A stretch of DNA of 64,000 bases from contig JBBPZZ010000122.1 of NCBI GenBank assembly GCA_038198445.1, forward strand, positions 1-64,000. The letters are read 5' to 3'. The notes below the pieces were generated by a model that worked only from the letters and a program-made list of their open reading frames with translations, searched no databases and was not told the origin of the DNA. How positions within the stretch are numbered: the stretch's first letter is position 1; each line of letters begins with the position of its first letter. Shown one piece after another: positions 9,128 through 17,234 of this stretch. This stretch comes from JACDDK01 sp038198445. GTDB lineage: Bacteria > Actinomycetota > Rubrobacteria > Rubrobacterales > Rubrobacteraceae. The position numbers were made by a program, and so were the translations under genes.

Positions 9128-9461
9128 CCGCCTTTACCTCCCTCAAGGCTGCCTCTATTTTGCTTGCCTGTTCTACTACCGGGTCCGGCTCGAAGTGGAG
9201 CCGGGGCGTTCGCTTGACTCTCATCTGGCGTCCTATGGCGGCTTGAACCCGGCCTGCGGCGCTCTGCAGGCCTTCGTCGGCCTCTTCTACATCCTCACCG
9301 GCGAGGACACTGTAAAAGATCGTCGCGTGCGCGAGATCCGGGCTTACACGGGCTCCAGTCACGGTCACGAGGCCATTGATCCGCGGATCGGAGAGGCCGG
9401 AGACCTCCTCGCCCACGATCTCCCTGAGTTGGGACTCTATCTTGCGGGTGCGTTCGCTCAT
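9105..9461 (-). CDS. rbfA: 30S ribosome-binding factor A
   Basis: A small KH-like protein that binds 16S rRNA during late 30S maturation and cold adaptation. I start it at the ATG giving MSERTRKIESQLREI, which matches the family N-terminus and overlaps the ylxP stop as ATGA. The resulting protein is 118 residues. The VTGARVSPDLAHATIFYSVL block is typical of RbfA. The open frame extends ~47 codons further upstream, but that part lies inside ylxP and reads as low-complexity arginine-rich sequence. Confidence 0.93.
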   Translation of the reverse strand: MSERTRKIESQLREIVGEEVSGLSDPRINGLVTVTGARVSPDLAHATIFYSVLAGEDVEEADEGLQSAAGRVQAAIGRQMRVKRTPRLHFEPDPVVEQASKIEAALREVKADDNPHDR

Positions 9462-9739
9462 AGCTTCAAAAACTCCTCGCGCCATTCGATCACGGCGAGA
9501 TTCTCGTAGTTCAGGAGGGTGCGCCGGATCTCCTCCCGCTTCTCTTCGGCGGCCCCCCGTGACACGGCGGCGAGCGCCAACTCCACCGTCGCCCGCTGCC
9601 ACGAGTCCTGATGATCTGACTCGACTACCGAAACGTTCTTACGGCGCAGCCTATCCTTAAGAGACCGTATCGTCTGGCGCTTGTCCTTGAGGCTGGAGGC
9701 GAAGGGTAACTCCAACTCCAGCCTTACGGTACAGAACAA
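9458..9739 (-). CDS. ylxP: DUF503 family protein (YlxP-like)
   Basis: A 93-residue conserved protein with the DUF503 pattern SLKDKRQTIRSLKDRLRRK followed by VSVVE. The biochemical role is not established, but the gene sits between infB and rbfA in most Gram-positives, which suggests a role in ribosome assembly or translation. It begins 9 bases after infB and overlaps rbfA by 4 bases. Context and sequence agree, so the family call is firm. Confidence 0.9.
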   Translation of the reverse strand: MFCTVRLELELPFASSLKDKRQTIRSLKDRLRRKNVSVVESDHQDSWQRATVELALAAVSRGAAEEKREEIRRTLLNYENLAVIEWREEFLKL

Positions 9740-9748
9740 AGGTCCGGG

Positions 9749-11920
9749 TTACCTCGGTGTCTCGACCATCTCGAAGAACTCCAGCATGTCGCCTTCCTTC
9801 ACGTCGTTGAAGTTCTCGACGCCGATGCCGCACTCGAAGCCCTGCCGCACGGAGCGCGCGTCGTCCTTGAATCGCTTCAGAGAGGCGATGTTGCCCTCGT
9901 AGACGACCGTACCGTCGCGAACCACGCGGACGCGGTTGGAGCGGAAGATTTCTCCGCTCGTCACGTAGCAACCAGCGATAACTCCGATACTCGGTACCCG
10001 GAAGATCTGGCGGACCTCCGCCGTACCCGTCTCGTTCTCGGAGATTTCGGGAGCGAGCATCCCGCGCATGGCGGCTTCGATCTCCTCCAGCGCCTTGTAG
10101 ATAACGTCATAAGTACGGATCTCCACGCCCTCGCGCTCGGCAACCTGCTTGGCCGTGTTGGTCGGCCGGACGTTGAACCCGAGCAAGATGCCATCGCTCG
10201 CCGAACCGAGCATGACGTCCGAGTCCGTGAGCGCCCCGACGCCCGACCGCACGATGTTCACGCGCACCTCGTCGGTCGAGAGCTTTGAGAGAGCCTCCTT
10301 GAGAGCCTCCACTGACCCGGCGACATCAGCCTTGATGACCAGGTTGAGGTCCTGCATACCGCCCTCGCCGAGCAGTTCTTCCAGCGTCCGGCGCGAGCCG
10401 CCCTGTGCAAGCTCCTGCCTCCTCAGCGCCGCTTCGGCCTGCTGGGCTTTGTCACGGGCCACACGCTCGTGCTCGACGACCTCGAAGCGAGTACCGGCCT
10501 CGGGGACGCCCGAGAGGCCGAGTATCTCCACCGGACTGCCGGGACCGGACTCCTTGATACGCTGTCCAGTGTAATCCAGCATCGCCCGGACGCGCCCGTA
10601 GGCCGTACCGGCGAGCACCACGTCGCCCTTGTGGAGCGTGCCTCGCCTCAAGAGCAGTGTGGCGACCGGCCCGCGGCCGGGATCCCGCTCGCCCTCGATC
10701 ACGTACCCGCTCGCCGGAGCATTGGGGTTGGCTTTCAAGTCCTCCAACTCCGAGACAATGAGTATGTTCTCCAGAAGCTCATCGATACCTTCACCGGTCT
10801 TCGCGGAGACCGGCACTGTTACGGTCTCGCCACCGTAAGACTCCGGCATGAGTCCCTGTTCCGAGAGTTGTCCGAGAACGCGGTCCGGGTTGGCATTGGA
10901 CACGTCGATCTTGTTCAGCGCAACGACCATCGGGACCCCGGCCGCCCGCGAGTGCTCTATGGCCTCCTGGGTCTGCGGCATGATGCCGTCGTCCGCCGCG
11001 ACCACCAGGACGACTACGTCGGTAACCTTCGCGCCGCGAGCGCGCATCTCGGTGAACGCCTCATGACCCGGCGTGTCGATAAACGTGATCCTCTTGTCGC
11101 CGCTCTGGACCTGGTACGCGCCGATGTGCTGCGTGATACCTCCCGCCTCACCCAACTGCACGTTCGCCTTGCGGATGCGGTCCAGCAGAGAAGTCTTCCC
11201 GTGGTCCACGTGTCCCATGACCGTGACGACCGGCGGCTTCTCGACGAGGTCCGCGGGGTCGTCTTCTGGGAGGATTTCCTCAGGCGCCGGCTCTTCGATA
11301 GCCCCGACTTCCACTTCCGCCCCAAGCTCCTCGGCGATCAACTCTATCTCTTCGGTTGACAGCGTCTGCGTAACGGTCTTCATCTCGCCCAGCCCCATGA
11401 GTACCTTGATGATCTGGGTCGGAGGGATGTCCAACGCATCCGCGAGGTCCTTGACCGTCGCGCCCGGCTCGACGCGGACGGCGCTGCTCTCGGGCTTCTC
11501 TTCAACGGGGGCGGGCTTTTCCTCCCTCGGGGCGGTGGGAGCGGCAGTCGGGCGCGGTCCCCGATTCGTGGCGCTCGCGTCGATAACGACCCGGCGGCGC
11601 TTCCTGGCGCCTCCACCCTTTTGTTTCTGGCGGCCGCTATCCGGCACCGACACCGGCTCCTCGGCCGGCGCATCGGAGATCGTGGCGGCGTGGCCGGAAT
11701 GTTCCGCCTCGGCCCTGGCCTCCCGCGCCTCTGTCTCCTGCGCCTCCGTCCGGCCGTTGGGCACGTCAGCGCCGCCGTTGCCGAAAACCCTCTCGAACAC
11801 CGGCTCGTCCACCGAGGACGAGTGGCTTTTTACATCTACGCCGGCTTCTTTAAGACGACCAATCACCTCTTTGCTATCCACGTTCAATTCTCTTGCAATC
11901 TCGTATACGCGCTTACTCAT
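9749..11920 (-). CDS. infB: Translation initiation factor IF-2
   Basis: The GTPase that places initiator tRNA on the 30S subunit. An N-terminal IF2_N module (RVYEIARELN) is followed by a low-complexity charged linker (about residues 60-170), a second IF2_N, then the G domain with GHVDHGKTSLLD, DTPGHEAF and NKID, and domains II-IV. At ~723 residues the linker is short compared with streptomycete IF-2. I chose ATG at 11920 because GGGAGG lies 6 bases upstream; a TTG two codons earlier is possible. The gene overlaps the nusA 3' end. Confidence 0.97.
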   Translation of the reverse strand: MSKRVYEIARELNVDSKEVIGRLKEAGVDVKSHSSSVDEPVFERVFGNGGADVPNGRTEAQETEAREARAEAEHSGHAATISDAPAEEPVSVPDSGRQKQKGGGARKRRRVVIDASATNRGPRPTAAPTAPREEKPAPVEEKPESSAVRVEPGATVKDLADALDIPPTQIIKVLMGLGEMKTVTQTLSTEEIELIAEELGAEVEVGAIEEPAPEEILPEDDPADLVEKPPVVTVMGHVDHGKTSLLDRIRKANVQLGEAGGITQHIGAYQVQSGDKRITFIDTPGHEAFTEMRARGAKVTDVVVLVVAADDGIMPQTQEAIEHSRAAGVPMVVALNKIDVSNANPDRVLGQLSEQGLMPESYGGETVTVPVSAKTGEGIDELLENILIVSELEDLKANPNAPASGYVIEGERDPGRGPVATLLLRRGTLHKGDVVLAGTAYGRVRAMLDYTGQRIKESGPGSPVEILGLSGVPEAGTRFEVVEHERVARDKAQQAEAALRRQELAQGGSRRTLEELLGEGGMQDLNLVIKADVAGSVEALKEALSKLSTDEVRVNIVRSGVGALTDSDVMLGSASDGILLGFNVRPTNTAKQVAEREGVEIRTYDVIYKALEEIEAAMRGMLAPEISENETGTAEVRQIFRVPSIGVIAGCYVTSGEIFRSNRVRVVRDGTVVYEGNIASLKRFKDDARSVRQGFECGIGVENFNDVKEGDMLEFFEMVETPR

Positions 11921-13049
11921 CCGCAACCTCCCGCGAGCCTTCGATCAGCCCCTCGAACTCCGCCGCCTGTTCCTGATGCGAGGGGATTCCGCAGAAGAGC
12001 GAGCCAGGCAGCGCCATGTTCGCGCACCTCCGACCGTTGGAGAGGACCGCGCGGCAGCGGTGCATCGCGGAGTCCTCATCCGGTTCCCAGTCTTCTTCCT
12101 CGTCCTCGAACTCGGTGGCCTGACTCTCGGGCTTTATATCTATCTTCCAGTCCGTCAGCTTGACGGCCAGCCGGGCGTTCTGCCCCTCGCGCCCTATCGC
12201 CAGCGAGAGCTGGTCGTCCGGCACGATCACCTCCGCCTGCCTCTCGTCTTCATCCAGGTAGACTTCGCGCACCCGAGCGGGACTAAGCGCCTTCGCAATG
12301 AACCGCGCCGGGTCCGGGTCCCACTGGATGATGTCTATCTTCTCGTTCCGAAGCTCCGAGACGACGGCCCGCACGCGGCTTCCGCGTGGGCCGACGCACG
12401 CCCCGACGGGATCTATGCCGTTCTCCTTCGAGTACACGGCCACCTTGGAGCGCAGGCCAGCTTCGCGGGCCACGGCTTTGATCTCCACGAGCCTGTCATA
12501 GATCTCCGGCACCTCCAGCTCGAAGAGCCCCCGTAGAAGCCCCTCGTGACGGCGGCTGACCGTGAGACCCGGACCACGTCCGGGCTCCCGGATCTCCAGC
12601 AGGTAGACCTTGATCCTCTGCCCGTTCTCGTAACGCTCGTTTGAGATTTGCTCGCTCGCCGGAAGCAGTGCCTCCACGCGTCCGAGGTCCACGAGCGTCA
12701 TCCTCCGGTGGGCCTGCTGGACGATGCCGGTCACCACGTCGCCCATCCGATCGCCGTACTCCTCCAGGAGCTGAGCGCTGTTGATCTCATTAAGACGCTG
12801 GTAGAAAGTCGTCCGCATCGTCTGGGCCGCTATGCGGGTGAAGTCGTGAGGCGTTATGTCCTCGTCCTCCTTCATCACCCGAAGGTCGCCCGTCTCCTGG
12901 TCGAGTACGACCTCGGCGCCTTCCTCGGCTCCCTCCCGACCCTCGTAGGCGGCGAGCAGGGACTCCTCTAACACGCCCTTCACCGTCTCGAAGGGGATAC
13001 CTTTGTCTAGCTCGATCTCATGTAATGCCGATAAAAGTGCAGTGTTCAT
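11913..13049 (-). CDS. nusA: Transcription elongation/termination factor NusA with a Cys/His tail
   Basis: A transcription elongation factor modulating pausing, termination and antitermination. The N-terminal RNA polymerase-binding domain, an S1 domain (about 130-200) and two KH domains with VGPRGSRVRAV and IGREGQNARLAVKL are visible. The last ~50 residues carry an unusual cluster, C332, C342, C353 and H358, in the pattern C-x9-C-x10-C-x4-H. This resembles a small metal-binding knuckle and replaces the acidic repeats seen in enterobacteria. The gene follows rimP by 4 bases and overlaps infB by 8. A ylxR (DUF448) gene, often found next, is absent. Confidence 0.95.
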   Translation of the reverse strand: MNTALLSALHEIELDKGIPFETVKGVLEESLLAAYEGREGAEEGAEVVLDQETGDLRVMKEDEDITPHDFTRIAAQTMRTTFYQRLNEINSAQLLEEYGDRMGDVVTGIVQQAHRRMTLVDLGRVEALLPASEQISNERYENGQRIKVYLLEIREPGRGPGLTVSRRHEGLLRGLFELEVPEIYDRLVEIKAVAREAGLRSKVAVYSKENGIDPVGACVGPRGSRVRAVVSELRNEKIDIIQWDPDPARFIAKALSPARVREVYLDEDERQAEVIVPDDQLSLAIGREGQNARLAVKLTDWKIDIKPESQATEFEDEEEDWEPDEDSAMHRCRAVLSNGRRCANMALPGSLFCGIPSHQEQAAEFEGLIEGSREVADE

Positions 13050-13053
13050 CTCG

Positions 13054-13503
13054 TTATATGTCCTCCTTGAGGTACGCGCGGGTTACGGAACTGAACAGCA
13101 GTTCCACCTCCGCTTCCCCCTCTAAGAGTTGTAGTACAAAAGTTTCATCCCCAGCTTGCTTTATGGTGCCGGTGAAGTTGCGTTGGCCGTCCAGCGGTTC
13201 CCCGAGCTTCACCTTAGCCTCGTGTCCGGCAAAGCGCCTGAAATGCTCCGGCCTGGTCAGGGGACGCTCTATACCCGGCGAGGAGACCTCGACCATACCA
13301 TCGTAGCCCTCACCTTCGAGCGCCGGAGAGACAGCGGTGACGACGCGTGAAGTGAACTCGTGGTCCACGGGGCCGTCCTCCCGGTCCACGAGCAGCGTAA
13401 GTAGCGGCCCCCCGGAGAATCGAGCCTCTACGAGCTCCGCATCCTCTGGAAGAGTCCGCTCCACAACCGCCGATAACTTCTCAAGTCGGGTCGTCGTTCT
13501 CAC
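13054..13503 (-). CDS. rimP: Ribosome maturation factor RimP
   Basis: A 149-residue 30S assembly factor that binds near the S12 region. The typical VEVSSPGIERPLTRPEHFRRF block is present at the junction of the two domains, with only short stretches differing from the family. The start is GTG with a nearby GGAGAAG. It begins rimP-nusA-infB, an operon order conserved across bacteria. A terminator-like hairpin ends only 14 bases before the start codon, which points to leader control. Confidence 0.94.
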   Translation of the reverse strand: MRTTTRLEKLSAVVERTLPEDAELVEARFSGGPLLTLLVDREDGPVDHEFTSRVVTAVSPALEGEGYDGMVEVSSPGIERPLTRPEHFRRFAGHEAKVKLGEPLDGQRNFTGTIKQAGDETFVLQLLEGEAEVELLFSSVTRAYLKEDI

Positions 13504-13514
13504 CTTCTCCGAAC

Positions 13515-13549
13515 ATTAAAAAAGCAACGAGTCCGCGAGGACCCCTTGC
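13515..13549 (-). terminator. Terminator-like hairpin immediately upstream of rimP (possible attenuator)
   Basis: On the minus strand, GCAAGGGGTCC and GGACTCGTTGC pair around a TCGC tetraloop (one G-G mismatch, one G-U pair), followed directly by six T residues. This is a textbook intrinsic terminator. It ends ~14 bases from the rimP GTG, leaving no space for a complete promoter after it, so the rimP-nusA-infB transcript probably reads through it. Confidence 0.65.
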
Positions 13550-13567
13550 TCCCGTACAACGTTAAAC

Positions 13568-13595
13568 ATTTTACATCAGAGTATGTAGGTTACAA
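13568..13595 (-). promoter_or_regulatory. Candidate promoter of the rimP-nusA-infB operon
   Basis: TTGTAA (13590-13595) and TAAAAT (13568-13573) are separated by 16 bases on the minus strand. The predicted start near 13561 would give a ~58-base leader that consists mostly of the terminator-like hairpin. Confidence 0.5.
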
Positions 13596-13626
13596 GGATC
13601 GCTAACGAATGAGGCGGCGGGCGTTC

Positions 13627-13686
13627 AGCTACGCCACAGTAGCTAACATCATCCGCAACGTGAATTGCGCCATCTAGCTACTGCGT
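13627..13686 (-). repeat. Overlapping inverted repeats with three copies of an AGCTAC/GTAGCT arm
   Basis: CAGTAGCTA (13637-13645) pairs perfectly with TAGCTACTG (13675-13683), with an inner CGCAA/TTGCG hairpin. AGCTAC at 13628-13633 can instead pair with GTAGCT at 13639-13644. The middle arm can therefore join only one partner at a time. The element lies in the gap between the NTF2-like gene and rimP. Confidence 0.55.
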
Positions 13687-13722
13687 AACACTGTCCCGGC
13701 TAGACTCATCCTCCGACACTGT

Positions 13723-14934
13723 TCACGTCTGAGGCGACCGTTCCAACCGCGCCCCGTAACCGGCGCAAAGGTGCATGCCAGTGATGGCCCAACGATCTCC
13801 CGCCTTGACCATGTGGATATCGTACATCCCCAGGCGGCGCTTCTCCTCGCCGTTCTCGATGTAGCGCGTCTCGTGGAAGCTTAGGACGTGGGCGACGTCG
13901 CCCACTAGGTGCGAGCGGCGTGCGGTCTCATGCTCGGAGACGGCCGTGATCGAGCCCTCGTTCAGCACCCAGTGGTAATCACGTATGTAGCCGTCCACGC
14001 CCGTGAGATACGTGTCGTCGTGCTCCACCTCGACGAGTTGGGCGTCAGGAAGGAAGAGAGAGCGGAAGCGATCGAGGTTCGGCAATCCACCGTGCGGGAA
14101 GGCTAGGGACTCGTAGAGAGAGATGACCACACTCTCGGGGGGGTCGAGCACGTCCCGGTCCACGCGACCGGCCGGGCCGATCAGCGAGTCCAGGATGAGC
14201 CCGCGCTCGGGGTCTCTCGGCGGCCCAGGGCGCCCCTGGTCTGGCTCACCGCCTTCACTGCGGCTGCCTTCACAGCGGTGCAGCTCGTCGTCGGTCGCCT
14301 GCATACGTCGCTCCAGCTCGAAGGTTTCCTCGATGGCCTCCGCGTGCTCCTCCCGTATCCGGTCCGAGAGCCACCGGTGGAACCCCACGACTACGGGCTC
14401 GTACGCATCTATTATGTCATCTAGCTTTGCCTCCTTGTCTAGGGACTCCAGGTACTCGCGCGCCTTGCCCGTCCAGTCGCCCCACTCGCGCATCCTCTCG
14501 ACGTTGAGCCAGAAGCCGTTCTCGAAGTCATGTCCCCCGTCGTCGCGCCTCTTGAACTTCGTCATGGCCTTCGTCGGGGGTAGGCGGTGGTGCAGCGTGT
14601 GGTTGCGCAGCCGTTGCAGGAAGCGGTGTAGCGGGGCCTCCGCGAAGTCCTGCTTCACGCGCGCCTCGTACTCATCCATGAGTCGCGTGCCCGCATAGTG
14701 CTTCTCTACAAACCGTCGGGTCGAGTCCACCAGGGAGAAGGCAGCGGCGATGTAGTTGTGCAGGAGCCGGGCGGCCTCGCGCTGGGCGTAGTCGAGCCGG
14801 TAGCGGTGGGCCTCCGCCCACATGTGGGCCATCACCGACGGGGTGGCGACGTTGTTCAGGAAACTCTTCAACTCGGCGTGGTTTCCCCTGAAAACGTCCA
14901 GGCTGTTGGTGAGCGAGAGGCTGCGGGACAGCAC
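13723..14934 (-). CDS. Unknown protein with C-terminal NTF2/SnoaL-like domain; 5' end probably frameshifted
   Basis: I do not recognise the N-terminal ~240 residues. They are mostly helical, with a charged stretch, and I see no catalytic motif. The C-terminal ~140 residues (from about 260) have the alternating pattern and WAITGMHLCAGYG-type ending of the NTF2/SnoaL-like fold. The only in-frame start is GTG 14934, which lacks a ribosome-binding site. In another frame, GTG 15029 (preceded by GGAAA) reads through MSERPTSNDREQELREQYM and a glutamate/arginine-rich helix up to ~14945, where a one-base shift would join it smoothly to this frame. The gene is flanked by ispG and rimP and is not a normal part of either cluster. 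Function unknown. Confidence 0.6.
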   Translation of the reverse strand: MLSRSLSLTNSLDVFRGNHAELKSFLNNVATPSVMAHMWAEAHRYRLDYAQREAARLLHNYIAAAFSLVDSTRRFVEKHYAGTRLMDEYEARVKQDFAEAPLHRFLQRLRNHTLHHRLPPTKAMTKFKRRDDGGHDFENGFWLNVERMREWGDWTGKAREYLESLDKEAKLDDIIDAYEPVVVGFHRWLSDRIREEHAEAIEETFELERRMQATDDELHRCEGSRSEGGEPDQGRPGPPRDPERGLILDSLIGPAGRVDRDVLDPPESVVISLYESLAFPHGGLPNLDRFRSLFLPDAQLVEVEHDDTYLTGVDGYIRDYHWVLNEGSITAVSEHETARRSHLVGDVAHVLSFHETRYIENGEEKRRLGMYDIHMVKAGDRWAITGMHLCAGYGARLERSPQT

Positions 14935-15029
14935 CTTGTGCCCTCGCTAGCGTCGCGCGCCTCCCAGAGCCGCATGTACTGCTCGCGCAGTTCCTGCTCT
15001 CGGTCGTTCGACGTTGGTCTTTCGCTCAC
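14935..15029 (-). pseudogene. Displaced N-terminus of the NTF2-like gene (frameshift candidate)
   Basis: The frame opens with GTG at 15029 and encodes ~28 helical residues. It runs into GAGGGCACAAGG near 14937-14948, where loss of one base would join it to the downstream frame as SEG-HKVLSRSLSL. Without the shift it stops after ~52 codons. This may be a real mutation or an assembly error. Confidence 0.4.
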
Positions 15030-15087
15030 GATTTCCTACTCGACGCGTCTTACCGCTAGCAAAATAGACGTTGGCAAGATGGCTCAG

Positions 15088-16161
15088 TTACTTCCGCCCA
15101 TCCTTTGCTATCTCTTCGAAGAGGGCGTCGAAGATGTCGTCGCGCTCGACCTTCCGCAGGGGCTGGCCCTTGGAGAAGATTACACCGTCATCCTTGCCCC
15201 CCGCTACTCCATAATCCGCGTCGCGGGCCTCGCCGGGACCGTTGACGATGCAGCCCATGACGGCGACGGTAAAGTGGTCCTCGAAGTGCTTGAGCTTGTT
15301 CTCCACGTCGGCGGCCATGCCGATCACGTCGAAGCCCAGCGTGCGGGCGCAGCTCGGACAGGCGATGACGTTCGGGCCACGGTGGCGCAGGTTGAGGGCG
15401 GAGAGGATATGGTACGCGACCGGTATCTCCTCGACCGGATCCTCGGCGAGCGAGATGCGGATGGTGTCACCTATGCCGTAGGGCAAGAGCTGTCCCAGCG
15501 CCGCCGCGCTCTTTATGGCGCCCGGCAGCTTGGTTCCGGCCTCCGTTACGCCGAGGTGGAGTGGGGCATCGGAGTGCTCGCGGAACTTCCTGTTCGCCTC
15601 CACCATCTCCGGGACGTGGCTGGCCTTGAGAGACACCTTGAAGTTGTAAAAGTCCATCTCCTCGGCGATCTCCACCTTGTGCAGCGCGCTCGCCACGAGG
15701 GCTTCTTCCTTTGGCAGGTCCCAGAAACGCTTCTCCACGGAGCCGGAGTTGACCCCAATTCGCATCGCGACGCCGGTCTCCTGGCACTTTTCGATCACCT
15801 GCCGATAGCGATCATCGCTCCCGACGTTGCCGGGGTTGATGCGGACGCACGCTGCTCCGGCATCGGCCGCGCCGAGCGCCATCCGGTAGTCGAAGTGGAT
15901 GTCCGCGATCAGGGGCACCGGCGAGCGCCAGACGATCTCCCGGAACCCCGCGAGCGCCTTCGAACCGTTGACGGAGACACGAACGAGGTCCGCGCCGGCG
16001 GAGTTCAGGTCGTAGACCTGTTGGACGGTCGCCTCCACGTCATTGGTCATCGTGTTCGTCATGGACTGGACGGCGACCTGCGCGCCACCTCCGATAGGTA
16101 CGTCGCCCACCATGATCCGGCGGCTTGTGATCGGACGTTCCTGTACAACTGCCTCTGTCAT
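15088..16161 (-). CDS. ispG: 4-hydroxy-3-methylbut-2-enyl-diphosphate synthase (MEP pathway)
   Basis: Converts MEcPP to HMBPP with a [4Fe-4S] cluster. The three cluster cysteines are visible in CPSCART and VMGCIVNGPGE near the C-terminus. The N-terminal TIM-barrel half begins with the QSMTNTMTNDV motif. At 357 residues it is the normal bacterial length. It is the last of the cdsA-dxr-rseP-ispG group and starts 32 bases after rseP, a typical linkage with dxr as the other MEP enzyme in the window. Confidence 0.96.
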   Translation of the reverse strand: MTEAVVQERPITSRRIMVGDVPIGGGAQVAVQSMTNTMTNDVEATVQQVYDLNSAGADLVRVSVNGSKALAGFREIVWRSPVPLIADIHFDYRMALGAADAGAACVRINPGNVGSDDRYRQVIEKCQETGVAMRIGVNSGSVEKRFWDLPKEEALVASALHKVEIAEEMDFYNFKVSLKASHVPEMVEANRKFREHSDAPLHLGVTEAGTKLPGAIKSAAALGQLLPYGIGDTIRISLAEDPVEEIPVAYHILSALNLRHRGPNVIACPSCARTLGFDVIGMAADVENKLKHFEDHFTVAVMGCIVNGPGEARDADYGVAGGKDDGVIFSKGQPLRKVERDDIFDALFEEIAKDGRK

Positions 16162-16193
16162 CTCACTCCCAGGTTCATGTTTATGTAGTTATT

Positions 16194-17234
16194 TTAGTCC
16201 GGTATGAACGGTTGTCCGGTAAAGATTTTACTAAGGTCCGAGTAAGTTGCGAACAGGAACAGCACCAGCACCAGCGCCATCCCCACGGCCGCGACCTTAC
16301 CCATCGTCTCCGGGCTTACCGGACGGCCGATCACCTTCTCCGCCGCTATAAAGAAAAGGTGTCCCCCATCGAGCGGCAGCATCGGCAACAGGTTGAACAG
16401 CGCGAGGTTCAAGCTGATAAACGCCAGAAGCTGCGGGAAGAAGCCCTGAGAGACCGCCGTGCTGCCGACCGAAGCTATTCCAACCGGCCCCGTCACGTTC
16501 TTGGAGAAGCTCTGCTCGCCGGTTATGAGTTGCCCGACGAAGCCCCCAAGTTTGACGGTAATATTGCCGAGCGTGGTAACCGCCATGCCAGTCGCCTCTA
16601 TCGGACCGTAGGTGGTCCTCTCGATCTCCGGCCGCACGCCTACCAGTGCCTGATCTTTGTTGTCCGGGTTGGCGCCGAGTTTGCCGGAGAACTGCTTCTT
16701 ACTACCATCCCGCTCGACGGTCACGGAGATGTTTTGTCCCGGACGTTTCTCCGAAACATCCTTCGTGAAGCCGTCCCACTCTTTTATCCTCTTACCATCC
16801 ACGCCGAGGAGATGATCTCCGGCATGGATGCCGCTCTTGTCGGCCATCGAGCCTGGCTCCACCTGTTTGACCACCGGCTTCCCGGCGATGGTACCCTGGA
16901 TCATCAAGGTAGCGGCCAGAATCACGACGGCGGCGAGGATGTTGGCGAACGGCCCGGCGAAGATGATGAGCGCGCGCCGCCACGCGGCTTTGGCCGGGTA
17001 AGTATCCGGTCCTTCGTCATCGTCGTTCATACCGGCCATCTTCGCGAACCCGCCGAGCAGGATTATGCGCAGTGAGTAGACCGTCTTGCCGAACTTCTTC
17101 TTGAAGATCGCCGGCCCGAACCCGACGCCGAACTCCGGCACCCGTACTCCGAGCGCCTTTGCCGTGAGCATATGGCCCAGCTCGTGGATGACGATTAGCA
17201 AGATGATCCCGAACAGAGCTACGACCACCGTCAT
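16194..17234 (-). CDS. rseP: Site-2 membrane metalloprotease RseP/RasP
   Basis: An intramembrane zinc protease that cleaves anti-sigma factors and remnant signal peptides. HELGH lies in the first membrane segment (residues 17-21). A PDZ domain is centred on GDHLLGVDGKRI. The second active-site segment NLLPMLPLDGGH contains the third zinc ligand. It has 346 residues with three to four hydrophobic segments. It overlaps the dxr 3' end by 4 bases, and dxr-rseP-ispG is a common bacterial order. Two sigma factors are encoded elsewhere in the window, but no anti-sigma gene is. Confidence 0.94.
   Translation of the reverse strand: MTVVVALFGIILLIVIHELGHMLTAKALGVRVPEFGVGFGPAIFKKKFGKTVYSLRIILLGGFAKMAGMNDDDEGPDTYPAKAAWRRALIIFAGPFANILAAVVILAATLMIQGTIAGKPVVKQVEPGSMADKSGIHAGDHLLGVDGKRIKEWDGFTKDVSEKRPGQNISVTVERDGSKKQFSGKLGANPDNKDQALVGVRPEIERTTYGPIEATGMAVTTLGNITVKLGGFVGQLITGEQSFSKNVTGPVGIASVGSTAVSQGFFPQLLAFISLNLALFNLLPMLPLDGGHLFFIAAEKVIGRPVSPETMGKVAAVGMALVLVLFLFATYSDLSKIFTGQPFIPD

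Noticed and set aside
9462..9602. N-terminal extension of rbfA
   Set aside because: Open in frame but lies inside ylxP, is low-complexity, and ATG 9461 matches the RbfA family start in an ATGA overlap.
11073..12536. Long plus-strand frame across infB and nusA
   Set aside because: Composition (Ser/Arg/Pro-rich) is that of antisense to a GC-rich coding region; infB and nusA are unmistakable.
13504..13722. tRNA gene upstream of rimP (as metY in enterobacteria)
   Set aside because: No T-loop-like sequence and no acceptor pairing; the visible structure is the terminator hairpin and the three-arm repeat.
14698..16188. Long open frame on the plus strand opposite ispG
   Set aside because: It is the mirror of the ispG frame in high-GC DNA; no conserved motif, and ispG on the other strand is complete with its cluster cysteines.
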